Below are positions 7,247 to 15,016 of a DNA stretch of 18,411 nucleotides, in pieces. Source of the stretch: Treponema sp. (GTDB lineage: Bacteria > Spirochaetota > Spirochaetia > Treponematales > Treponemataceae); contig JAAZCS010000082.1 of assembly GCA_012513125.1 (NCBI GenBank), positions 1 to 18,411 of the forward strand. Direction: 5' to 3'. The position numbers and the translations under genes were made by a program. The notes below the pieces were generated by a model. That model was not told the DNA's origin. It was given only the letters and a program-made list of their open reading frames with translations, and did no database searches. Each line of letters starts with the position of its first letter. Within the stretch, counting starts at the first letter, position 1.

Positions 7247-10200
7247 ATGAGTTCGTCAAATAAAATAAAAATAGTATCTGGATTGCTTTTGATTGTCGCA
7301 GCAGCTTTCTTTTCAATTAGTTTGTTGCTTCAAGTGTTGGATTTTGGATATCAATTAAATAATTTTGTATACATAACTGGAAAAATGTTGTTCACAGTAT
7401 ATGGATTTTCTAGCATTTTTATTCCGTTCTTGCTTTTCTTGTGTGGAATGATTTGTTTTTTATCTCAATGGACATTAAAACGTATTATAAAATTAATCAC
7501 AGCAATAATTCCTTTTTTGACATTGGTTTTTGCTGAAAATATTTGCAAATCAATATTGGCAATAGACAGTTCATCACAAGGCATTATAAAGGTTGCAATT
7601 ACAATAGTGACAGGTTTAATGTTAGTTGTAATTGAAAACATTGGTGTTGGAATAATCTTTGATAAAATTTATTTAGATTATATCAAATCCAAAAGAAGTG
7701 AAGCAGAAAAAAAAGAAGATGACGAAATAAAAGATGATTTTGTTGCAACAGAAGAATTTTCAGAAACTAAAGAAAAAAGTATTTTTGATGAAGCTTTGGA
7801 AAGAGTGAAATTTTCAACTGAAAAAACAGAAAATAACAGCGATGATAGTGATATAAAAGATGTTTTAGATTCAATTGATGAAAATGTAGTTGCAGAAATT
7901 CCATCAACTGAAAGTGAAGAAGTTGAAATTGCAAAAGATGAGATTTTGGACGATGAAAAAGTGAGTTCAAGTCCACAATCTATGATAACTAAAGAAGAAT
8001 ATGCAGCATTAATGCCTCAAATAAATGAAGAAGAATCTGAAGTGTTGGAATGGCCAAATCTTCCGACTCCTCCCGAAAATTTACCGCCAGAATATAATGA
8101 TGAAGAAGAAAGTGAAAAAATAGACGAAAATGATCCAGCATTGCAATTTCCTCCAGTAGAAAATGTTTATAATGCATTTGACGTCGATTTAAAATCAGTC
8201 AAACCACATAAAGAAGAATCTCCATATGATGTTGTAAATCAACTTGATGAATATACTAAAACTTCAAATGATGTGACTGATGAATCTTCGAAAAATGAAG
8301 AATTAGCGGAAGAAAATGAAATTGAACAGGAAGAGAGTGAAATTTCTTCAGAAACAACATTAAGTGAAGAACCAGAAATTGAAGATCTTAATGATGAATT
8401 AGAAAACACACAGAACAATCAAGAATCAGAAAAAGATGAAAACATTGAAGAAGTTGAAGTAAGTGAAGAAAATAAACAGTATGATTTGTCAAATTCAGTT
8501 GAAAGTTCCGTGTTTGGCGATAAATTAGGTGAAATAGATGAAACTACAGATACAAATGATAATGAAGCTACTTTAGATCCAGATTTCTTTGATATTGATC
8601 TAAATGAAGATGAAGAAACTGAAAGTGATGAAGAAAAAAATGAAATTTCCGACGAAACAGACGATATCACAACAGAATGTGCTGAAGAGTCAGATAAATC
8701 AATAGAATTAGCAGAAGAGAATGTCATAACAAATGAGAACAAAACTGTTGATTTGGAAATTCCATCTATATCGACTGTTTTTTCTGATATGGAAAATGAT
8801 ATTAGGAAAAATCAGAATTCATATTTTGAAGAGACTTCATTATTAGAAAATAGTGATACTATTGGTGCGAGTGATTTAACTGCTGATAAATTGAATGATT
8901 TTTTTAACGCACAACAAGATGAAAATATTCCGAAAACTAAAGAAATAGAGGGAAATTTACCAGAAAACAATAAAGCTCGTTCAAAGAGTCCTTATGTTAT
9001 ACCTTCTGATTTATTGACAGCTTATAAAGATGATCAATATTGGATTATCGATGATGACACAAAAGAAGCATCTCTTCGGTTGAAACAAACTCTTTCTGAA
9101 TTCAATATTGAAGCTGATATTATCGGGATAAAAAAAGGTCCAGTAGTAACAATGTTTGAATTGTCCCCAGCTCCTGGTGTAAAATTAAGCAAGATTGTTG
9201 CACTACAAGATAATATTGCATTAAGTTTGGCAGCAAGTTCGGTGCGAATTGTTGCTCCAATTCCTGGAAAACAAGCAGTTGGAATTGAAGTTCCAAATAA
9301 AGAACGTTCGATAGTTAGTTTTAGGGAATTAATTGAACTTGATTTGCCTGAATTCCAAAAAATGTCAGTTCCTGTAATTTTAGGAAAAGATATTTTAGGA
9401 AAAGCACAATTAATTGATTTAGTAAAGACTCCACATATGCTGATAGCCGGTTCCACTGGTTCAGGAAAGTCAGTGTGTGTAAACAGTATAATTTTATCAA
9501 TTCTGTATAAGCGTTCATATAAATATGTAAAGTTGATTTTAATTGACCCAAAAGTAGTTGAACTGAAATTATATAATAATATTCCCCATTTGCTGACTCC
9601 AGTAATCACAGAACCTAAAAAAGCGTTTCAAGCACTTCAATATTGTCTATGTGAAATGGAACGACGATATGCACTTTTAGATGGTCTTGGTGTTAGGGAT
9701 ATTTCAAATTATAACAAAAGAATTATAGAAAGAAAAATCTGCACAGAAAAATTACCATATATTGTTGTTATCATTGATGAATTTGCGGATTTGATGGCAA
9801 CAACAGGAAAAGAGCTTGAATCGATAGTAGCAAGATTAGCGGCCATGAGTAGAGCGGTTGGAATTCATCTTGTTTTGGCAACACAGCGTCCTTCTGTAAA
9901 TGTTATTACTGGATTAATAAAAGCAAATATTCCTACAAGAATTGCGTTTATGGTTGCATCAAAAACTGATTCACATATCATAATTGATGGAATTGGTGCT
10001 GAAAAATTGCTTGGAAAAGGTGATATGCTTTATGCCAGCGCAGTTGATCCATTTCCTATTCGTATTCAAGGAACATTTGTCAGTGATCAAGAAGTAGAAA
10101 ATGTAGTTGATTATGTAAAGCAATTTGGAGAACCAGATTATATTGATGACGAAATTTTTATCGATGATGAAGAAGAAAATGTAGATTTGTTTGGAAATTC

Positions 10201-10396
10201 ATATGAAGAAGACCCTTTATACGACCAAGCTCTGGATGTTGTAGTTCAGGCTGGAAAGGCTAGTGCTTCATATATTCAGCGTAGATTAAAGATAGGCTAT
10301 AATAGGGCTGCCAGATTGGTAGAAGAGATGGAAGAACGAGGAATTGTTGGACCTGCAAATGGTAGCAAACCTAGAGAAATTATACATATTCCTTAA
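7247..10396 (+). CDS. ftsK: DNA translocase FtsK/SpoIIIE with extended acidic linker
   Basis: FtsK is a membrane-anchored hexameric ATPase that pumps chromosomal DNA through the division septum and helps resolve chromosome dimers. This protein is 1049 aa. Residues about 10-150 contain four hydrophobic membrane segments. A linker of about 430 residues follows, very rich in Glu, Asp, Asn and Ser. The motor starts near 578 (SPYVIPSDLL), with Walker A GSTGSGKS near 735, Walker B VVIIDEFADLM near 842, and ATQRPSVNVITG. The C-terminal gamma winged-helix domain (about 985-1045, with ASASYIQRRLKIGYNRAARL) is the part that reads KOPS DNA signals. All expected domains are present and in one frame. It ends head-to-head with the exporter gene, sharing TTAA between the two stops. 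Confidence 0.96.
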   Translation: MSSSNKIKIVSGLLLIVAAAFFSISLLLQVLDFGYQLNNFVYITGKMLFTVYGFSSIFIPFLLFLCGMICFLSQWTLKRIIKLITAIIPFLTLVFAENICKSILAIDSSSQGIIKVAITIVTGLMLVVIENIGVGIIFDKIYLDYIKSKRSEAEKKEDDEIKDDFVATEEFSETKEKSIFDEALERVKFSTEKTENNSDDSDIKDVLDSIDENVVAEIPSTESEEVEIAKDEILDDEKVSSSPQSMITKEEYAALMPQINEEESEVLEWPNLPTPPENLPPEYNDEEESEKIDENDPALQFPPVENVYNAFDVDLKSVKPHKEESPYDVVNQLDEYTKTSNDVTDESSKNEELAEENEIEQEESEISSETTLSEEPEIEDLNDELENTQNNQESEKDENIEEVEVSEENKQYDLSNSVESSVFGDKLGEIDETTDTNDNEATLDPDFFDIDLNEDEETESDEEKNEISDETDDITTECAEESDKSIELAEENVITNENKTVDLEIPSISTVFSDMENDIRKNQNSYFEETSLLENSDTIGASDLTADKLNDFFNAQQDENIPKTKEIEGNLPENNKARSKSPYVIPSDLLTAYKDDQYWIIDDDTKEASLRLKQTLSEFNIEADIIGIKKGPVVTMFELSPAPGVKLSKIVALQDNIALSLAASSVRIVAPIPGKQAVGIEVPNKERSIVSFRELIELDLPEFQKMSVPVILGKDILGKAQLIDLVKTPHMLIAGSTGSGKSVCVNSIILSILYKRSYKYVKLILIDPKVVELKLYNNIPHLLTPVITEPKKAFQALQYCLCEMERRYALLDGLGVRDISNYNKRIIERKICTEKLPYIVVIIDEFADLMATTGKELESIVARLAAMSRAVGIHLVLATQRPSVNVITGLIKANIPTRIAFMVASKTDSHIIIDGIGAEKLLGKGDMLYASAVDPFPIRIQGTFVSDQEVENVVDYVKQFGEPDYIDDEIFIDDEEENVDLFGNSYEEDPLYDQALDVVVQAGKASASYIQRRLKIGYNRAARLVEEMEERGIVGPANGSKPREIIHIP

Positions 10397-11328
10397 TTTT
10401 TCTTTTTATATCCACTAATAAATAATCCTGTTATTGTAATAACTGAACCGATTGCGTTTAATGATGTTATTTTTTCATCTAGAACAAAAAAAGCGAAAAT
10501 TATGGTAACAACAGGAATTAAATATAATCCGCTTGTTGTTTTTACTGTTCCAATATTATTGCATGCTATTTTCCAGATTGAAAAGCATATTCCTGAGGCA
10601 AATACGCCTAAGAAAACAAAATTAAGAATGTTATTCACGTTTAAGAATCTTTTATAGTTATTTGAAAAATTCCAGTTGAAATATAAAGAGCTGCCTTGGT
10701 TCTGAAAACTTCCAACAAGAATTAGTGGTATCATTAAAATAATGGCAAAGAAGAAAATTCTTCGGGTCGAGCCTATTGAACTATAATGTCGCTTATTCAG
10801 AATGGAAATAAATAATGAATAAAAACCCCAACTGATTGAAGCGAGGAGTGCAAGAAAATCACCTTTAGGGTTTAATGAGAATGATTTTGTTCCATTAATA
10901 CTAACTAATGCAATTCCTGTAATTGTTACAATGAATCCAATAATAAAATAGAGAGAAATATGTTTTTCTTTCAGAAATATTTGACTGATTATGGCGGTAA
11001 ATAAAGGGCAACTAGAAACAATAATGCTTACATTTGATGCTGAAGTATACGAAATTGCTACATTTTCTGTAAATTGATAGAGTGTTACTCCTGTTAATCC
11101 TGCAAGAAGGAACAAAATATTGTCTTTGAAAATAAATTTCTCTTTTTTAGGATAAATAATCCACAAACTTAAATAAGCTAAAATGAATCGGTAAAAAAGA
11201 ATTTCTAGTGAAGAAAAATCTTTTAACAATGATTTTGTTGAAATAAATGTAATTCCCCAGATGAAAATAGCGACAAAAGCAAAAAAATAACCTAAAAAAG
11301 GTTTGGATTTCTCAGAAGTAAGATTCAT
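10393..11328 (-). CDS. EamA/DMT-superfamily membrane transporter
   Basis: This is a probable metabolite or amino-acid exporter of about 311 aa in the inner membrane. Two EamA repeats of about five hydrophobic segments each are visible. The first has FIWGITFISTKSLLKDFS and EILFYRF; the second begins near GDFLALLASISWGFYSLF and ends LNAIGSVITITGLFISGY. Three starts are possible in one frame. A TTG at 11337 would extend the protein by three residues, but I prefer the ATG at 11328 because a -10-like TATATT sits exactly 7 nt before it, matching pfk, pyrF and ftsK, and the TTG would lie inside that hexamer. There is no Shine-Dalgarno sequence for either. A perfect palindrome overlaps the -35. The substrate is unknown. 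Confidence 0.9.
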   Translation of the reverse strand: MNLTSEKSKPFLGYFFAFVAIFIWGITFISTKSLLKDFSSLEILFYRFILAYLSLWIIYPKKEKFIFKDNILFLLAGLTGVTLYQFTENVAISYTSASNVSIIVSSCPLFTAIISQIFLKEKHISLYFIIGFIVTITGIALVSINGTKSFSLNPKGDFLALLASISWGFYSLFISILNKRHYSSIGSTRRIFFFAIILMIPLILVGSFQNQGSSLYFNWNFSNNYKRFLNVNNILNFVFLGVFASGICFSIWKIACNNIGTVKTTSGLYLIPVVTIIFAFFVLDEKITSLNAIGSVITITGLFISGYKKKN

Positions 11329-11335
11329 GTATACC

Positions 11336-11365
11336 AATATATATAGTTAACATTGATTTAATCAA
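11336..11365 (-). promoter_or_regulatory. Promoter of the EamA exporter gene, predicted leaderless
   Basis: On the minus strand TTGATT (11365-11360), an 18-nt spacer and TATATT (11341-11336) are followed by 7 nt and the ATG at 11328. The -35 lies inside the palindrome at 11351-11367, so a protein bound there would block the promoter. Confidence 0.5.
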
Positions 11366-11367
11366 TG
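11351..11367. promoter_or_regulatory. Perfect 17-bp palindrome, candidate operator
   Basis: CATTGATTTAATCAATG reads the same on both strands apart from the central base, with 8-bp arms. It covers the -35 of the exporter promoter and lies upstream of the divergent pheT promoter. Length and placement suit a dimeric repressor; no regulator gene lies next to it. Confidence 0.4.
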
Positions 11368-11401
11368 GAATTTTTTATAATAGAAAGATGTTATTCATTT
11401 G

Positions 11402-11444
11402 TTGAGAAAACTGTGTGATATCATATATGTGTTAATAAAGAGGA
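11402..11444 (+). promoter_or_regulatory. Likely promoter and ribosome-binding site of pheT
   Basis: TTGAGA (11402-11407), a 16-nt spacer and TATATG (11424-11429) form a fair promoter; an extended -10 reading TGATATCAT (11416-11424) is an alternative. AGAGGA (11439-11444) is a clear Shine-Dalgarno 6 nt before the pheT ATG. I see no T-box or leader-peptide hairpin in the 122-nt gap. Confidence 0.4.
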
Positions 11445-11450
11445 ATAGAA

Positions 11451-13175
11451 ATGCCTAAAATTGAAGTAAATGAAAATCTGTTTTTCAGTATGCTTGGAAA
11501 GAAATATAATTATGATACTTTAGAGGAAAAATTGCCTTGTGCAAAGGCGGAACTTGATGAAAAACCTGATATGCTTGTTCCTGCTGATGAAAGAGTTATA
11601 AAAATTGAGTTGAACGACACTAATCGTCCTGATTTATGGTCAACAAATGGCGTTGCACGTCAGATTAGACAGCATGATGGTGGAAAATGTGCTGATTATA
11701 TGTCGATTATGTCTACAAAAAATCAAATCAAAGATTATGAAAATAGAATTGTAAATGTTGATCCTGAATTGAAAAATGTTCGTCCTTTTATGGTTGCCTT
11801 CATGATTACTGGCAAACCAATTGATGATTTAATGTTAAAGGATATTATTCAAACACAAGAAAAATTAGCTTGGAACTTTGGGAGAAAGCGTAAATCTCTT
11901 TCTATGGGGCTTTACCGAATTGATCAGATAAATTTCCCTGTTTCTTATCATGCAGTTGATCCTGATAAAACAAGTTTTATTCCATTGCAATGTACAGAAC
12001 CAATGACATGTAGGCAAATTTTAACAGATCATCCAAAGGGAAAAGATTTTGGATGGATTCTAAAAGATTTGAAGAAATTCCCATTACTTTCTGATGCTAA
12101 AAACGAAGTTCTTTCAATGGCACCAATTATTAATAGTGCAACATTGGGAGCAGTAAAAGTTGGCGATAAAGATTTGATGGTGGAACTAACCGGTGACATA
12201 ATGGAAAATCTTATGTTGGCTGCAAATATTGTTGCTTGTGATTTTCTTGATCAAGGTTATGAAATTAAACCTATTCTTGTTAAACATCCATATGAAACAG
12301 GACTTGGAAAAGATGTTGTTGCTCCTTTCTATTTTCAAACTTCAACTAAAACAAAGCTTAGTAGTGTAAATAAACTTTTGGGTTCAGATTTTGATATTGA
12401 AAAAGTAAAAGATGCTCTTGTTCGAATGGGTAATTATATTGATGTAAAAAAAGCTGAAAATGATTATGACATTGTACTAAATCCACCTCCTTATAGAAAC
12501 GATTTCCTCCATGAAGTTGATATTATAGAAGATGTAATGATTGGTTGCGATGTTTCTTCATTTAATCCAGAAAAACCACATGCTTTCACAATTGGAAGAC
12601 TTTTGCCATTAACTGATTTTAGTCGCAAAGCAAAAACACTAATGGTTGGTTTGGGTTATCAAGAAATGATTTTTAACTACTTAGGTTCAAAAAAAGATTA
12701 TATTGACAATATGTTGTTGGATGCTTCAAAAGTTATTGAAATTGCAAATCCAATGAGTGAAAATTATCAATTTGTAAGACCAGAAATTATTTCTTCACTT
12801 TTGCGTGCTGAAAGTGGCTCTGCAAATGCTGTTTTCCCACATAAAGTATTTGAAATAGGAAAAGTTGCATATTTGAAAGATGATGAAAATACAGGAACAA
12901 TTACACGTCAACATATTGGATTTCTTACTGTCTCAAATAATGCAAACTACAATAATTTGGCATCAGAGGTTTCTTCATTGCTCTATTTCTTGGATCATGA
13001 ATATGTTGTTCAAGAAAGCAACGACTCTCGTTTCATAGTTGGAAGACAAGCTGCAGTTATGGTAAAAGGCAAGCAAGTTGGTGTTTTTGGCGAGGTAAAT
13101 CCTCAAATTCTAGAAAATTGGTCAATTTCAACACCTTGTGCAGCTGGCGAAATTGATTTGGAAGAATTGCAATAG
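11451..13175 (+). CDS. pheT: Phenylalanine--tRNA ligase beta subunit, archaeal/eukaryotic type
   Basis: PheT is the tRNA-binding and structural partner of PheS in the (alpha-beta)2 enzyme that charges tRNA-Phe. At 574 aa it is much shorter than the roughly 800-aa bacterial form and lacks the N-terminal EMAP-like tRNA-binding domain and the C-terminal anticodon domain. Instead it shows the archaeal pattern: NDTNRPDLWSTNGVARQI near residues 56-72, a B3/B4 editing-like region over about 110-270, a B5 domain with NPPPYRNDFLHEVDIIED near 350, and a catalytic-fold remnant to the end (LVRMGNYI, EIANPMSENYQFVRPEI, GVFGEVNPQILENW). Spirochaetes are known to carry this type. pheS is not adjacent on either side, so the gene is transcribed alone, and a strong hairpin follows it. 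Confidence 0.95.
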   Translation: MPKIEVNENLFFSMLGKKYNYDTLEEKLPCAKAELDEKPDMLVPADERVIKIELNDTNRPDLWSTNGVARQIRQHDGGKCADYMSIMSTKNQIKDYENRIVNVDPELKNVRPFMVAFMITGKPIDDLMLKDIIQTQEKLAWNFGRKRKSLSMGLYRIDQINFPVSYHAVDPDKTSFIPLQCTEPMTCRQILTDHPKGKDFGWILKDLKKFPLLSDAKNEVLSMAPIINSATLGAVKVGDKDLMVELTGDIMENLMLAANIVACDFLDQGYEIKPILVKHPYETGLGKDVVAPFYFQTSTKTKLSSVNKLLGSDFDIEKVKDALVRMGNYIDVKKAENDYDIVLNPPPYRNDFLHEVDIIEDVMIGCDVSSFNPEKPHAFTIGRLLPLTDFSRKAKTLMVGLGYQEMIFNYLGSKKDYIDNMLLDASKVIEIANPMSENYQFVRPEIISSLLRAESGSANAVFPHKVFEIGKVAYLKDDENTGTITRQHIGFLTVSNNANYNNLASEVSSLLYFLDHEYVVQESNDSRFIVGRQAAVMVKGKQVGVFGEVNPQILENWSISTPCAAGEIDLEELQ

Positions 13176-13196
13176 TAATTATTACAGATTACATGT

Positions 13197-13246
13197 AAAA
13201 ACACTTTAATTTTTGAATGAATATTTCAATTAATTAAAGTGTTTTT
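13197..13246. terminator. Bidirectional intrinsic terminator between pheT and the TrmH gene
   Basis: The arms 13197-13211 and 13232-13246 are perfectly complementary over 15 bp (core ACACTTTAATT). The loop holds a further 5-bp inner stem (TTGAA/TTCAA). On the plus strand a run of eight T follows; on the minus strand the arm itself ends in five T. It lies 21 nt after the pheT stop and touches the end of the opposing gene, so it probably serves both. Confidence 0.85.
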
Positions 13247-13247
13247 T

Positions 13248-14018
13248 TTATTTTGTTAATTCATAAAAAATAATTGAAGCCGCTTGTGCAACATTCAAAC
13301 TGTCAACATTTGATTCAGTTTGGTTTGAATTTTTAGATTTAAAAGGAATGATGATTTTTTCATCGCAATTTTGTAGTGTTGTTTCAGAAACTCCATTTTC
13401 TTCATTGCCTAAAATAACTAAAATTGGTTTATCACTATTCATTGATTTTATGTCTGAAACATTTTTTGTGGCATTTAGGGAAGTTGCAACACGAGTCATT
13501 TTATCTTTTAATGCTTCAAGTAGTCTAGAAATTGAACGAACAGAATAAATATTAACATATTCCATTCCGCCTTCCGCTACTCGGTAAGAGCTTGTAGTGA
13601 TTGAACTTTGTGATTCATCAAGCGGAATAATAATATTTTCAATCCCAAAAAAAGCAGCACTTCTTACAATTGCACCAAAATTGTTTGCATTCCCGATTTT
13701 ATCAAGGAGAACAGCATTCTTATTGTTTGCAATCCAATCTTCAATTATTTCAGTATCTATTTGTTGAATTTCTGGAGCATTTATCATTGCAACAACACCT
13801 TGATGGTGAACACTTCCACAAAGTTTTTCTAAGTCTTTAGCTTCAACTTGATTGTAAATTCCCTTGTTCTTTGCAAGCTTTTTACATAGTCCACCGAAAA
13901 GAGGAGCGACTTCAGCTGTAAAATATAATCTTGATATTTTTTCAAAATGGTTTTTTTCGAGTTTTTTAACTGTTGCAAATCCACAAACGGCTAATTCATT
14001 TCTAATTTTATTTTTCAT
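13248..14018 (-). CDS. SpoU/TrmH-family RNA 2'-O-methyltransferase
   Basis: This 256-aa SPOUT methyltransferase should place a 2'-O-methyl group on rRNA or tRNA using S-adenosylmethionine. The N-terminal 75 residues match the RNA-binding domain seen in RlmB-like enzymes (VCGFATVKKL to CGSVHHQGVVAM). The trefoil-knot catalytic domain has motif 1 KIGNANNFGAIVRSAAFFGI (with the conserved Asn and Arg), motif 2 LVILGNEENGVS (200-211, conserved Glu207), and motif 3 VDSLNVAQAASIIFYE (238-253). About ten extra polar residues (KSKNSNQTES) precede motif 3. It cannot be assigned to RlmB, TrmH or TrmL from sequence alone. No Shine-Dalgarno sequence is visible; TATAAA lies 8 nt before the ATG, again close to the leaderless spacing. 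Confidence 0.9.
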   Translation of the reverse strand: MKNKIRNELAVCGFATVKKLEKNHFEKISRLYFTAEVAPLFGGLCKKLAKNKGIYNQVEAKDLEKLCGSVHHQGVVAMINAPEIQQIDTEIIEDWIANNKNAVLLDKIGNANNFGAIVRSAAFFGIENIIIPLDESQSSITTSSYRVAEGGMEYVNIYSVRSISRLLEALKDKMTRVATSLNATKNVSDIKSMNSDKPILVILGNEENGVSETTLQNCDEKIIIPFKSKNSNQTESNVDSLNVAQAASIIFYELTK

Positions 14019-14127
14019 ATTTTCATTTTATAATAAAAACTATAAGGTTTAAAGTGATAATATTTACATATAGTTAGTTTCGATTTGACAAAAACAGCTA
14101 TTTCAATTAGTTTTAAAGTATATTATT

Positions 14128-14133
14128 AAAGGA
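14128..14133 (+). promoter_or_regulatory. Shine-Dalgarno of the DUF4097 gene
   Basis: AAAGGA lies 4 nt before the ATG at 14138 and fixes that start. A perfect TTGACA is present at 14085-14090, but the hexamer 17 nt downstream (TAGTTT) is poor, so the promoter itself is unclear. TATATT and TATTAT occur at 14119-14126. Confidence 0.5.
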
Positions 14134-14137
14134 TTTT

Positions 14138-15016
14138 ATGAAAAAAAGATTATTTTTTATTGCAATCATATTTTGTATTTGTGGAGAGGCTCTGTTTTCT
14201 GAAAACTTAGTTCTAAAAGAAACTTACAATTCAATAAATAATATGTACATTGATTTGTCATATGAAAAACTTGAAATTAGCAATACTTCAAATGAAGAAA
14301 TAATTGTAGAAATAGAGTCGAATAACAATACAAGAATTCCAAAAATAGAAGATAAAAACGGAGTTCTGAAGATATCAACAATCAAAAAATTGTGCTTTTT
14401 TGGCAATAAATGCACTGTAAAAGTTTATATTCCAAGAGGATTAATGCTTGAACAAGTAGTCATTAATTCTGCTTCTGGGGATATTGATGTGTCTCAATTT
14501 TATTGTGATGAATTAAATATTATGTCTGTAAGTGCTGATGTGGTTATTGATGAAATAAATACTTCTTCTGATTCAAATATAGCGTCTGCAAGTGGAGAAA
14601 TAGAAATCAGTGATTTTTCTACTCAAAATTTAAAAGTTGCTAGTACAAGTGGTGAAATTAATATACAAGATACAAATACTGAATACTTAGATGTGAAAAC
14701 TACCAGTGGTAATATTTCATTAATGAATATTATGTATGATTATTTTGATGTGAAGACAATTAGTGGTAGTGTTGAGATGAATGCAAAGCACGAACCAATT
14801 GCAAAATCAACAATTGAATCTGCAAGTGGAAGTGTAAAAATTTCATTTAGAAAAGCACCATCTTTCGATTTGGAGATATTAACAACATCTGGTAGATTTA
14901 TTGATCAAATAGATGATTTATCATTTTCACCAAAAGGTATTTACAAAAAAGAATACAATTCTGGTGGTGCCTTATTGAAAATCAAAACTATTTCAGGCAG
15001 TATCAGAATAAGTTAG
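14138..15016 (+). CDS. Secreted DUF4097-type beta-repeat protein (putative adhesin)
   Basis: This is a 292-aa exported protein. Residues 1-21 form a signal peptide (MKKR, hydrophobic core, CGEALFS); a Cys in it could hint at a lipoprotein, but the context is not a clear lipobox. The rest is a run of strands repeated about every 20 residues with the signature S-x-S-G-x-I/V. Examples are SASGDI, SVSADV, SASGEI, STSGEI, TTSGNI, TISGSV, SASGSV, TTSGRF and TISGSI. This is the pattern of the DUF4097 'putative adhesin' family, which is expected to fold as a beta-solenoid. The molecular function of the family is not established. Its stop overlaps the opposing kinase stop by 4 nt (TTAG), with no terminator between them. 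A link to the sensor locus is only positional. Confidence 0.85.
   Translation: MKKRLFFIAIIFCICGEALFSENLVLKETYNSINNMYIDLSYEKLEISNTSNEEIIVEIESNNNTRIPKIEDKNGVLKISTIKKLCFFGNKCTVKVYIPRGLMLEQVVINSASGDIDVSQFYCDELNIMSVSADVVIDEINTSSDSNIASASGEIEISDFSTQNLKVASTSGEINIQDTNTEYLDVKTTSGNISLMNIMYDYFDVKTISGSVEMNAKHEPIAKSTIESASGSVKISFRKAPSFDLEILTTSGRFIDQIDDLSFSPKGIYKKEYNSGGALLKIKTISGSIRIS

Noticed and set aside
8419..8742. 107-aa Ser-rich minus-strand frame
   Set aside because: The Ser run is the complement of the Glu/Asp codons of the FtsK linker.
9034..9609. 191-aa minus-strand frame inside ftsK
   Set aside because: Antisense shadow of the conserved FtsK motor; no family motif and no upstream start signal.
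11329..11337. TTG at 11337 as start of the EamA gene
   Set aside because: No ribosome-binding site; it lies within the likely -10 element that is placed correctly for the ATG at 11328.
11338..11450. T-box or leader-peptide attenuator before pheT
   Set aside because: The 113-nt region lacks a T-box consensus, a Phe-rich leader peptide and a terminator hairpin.
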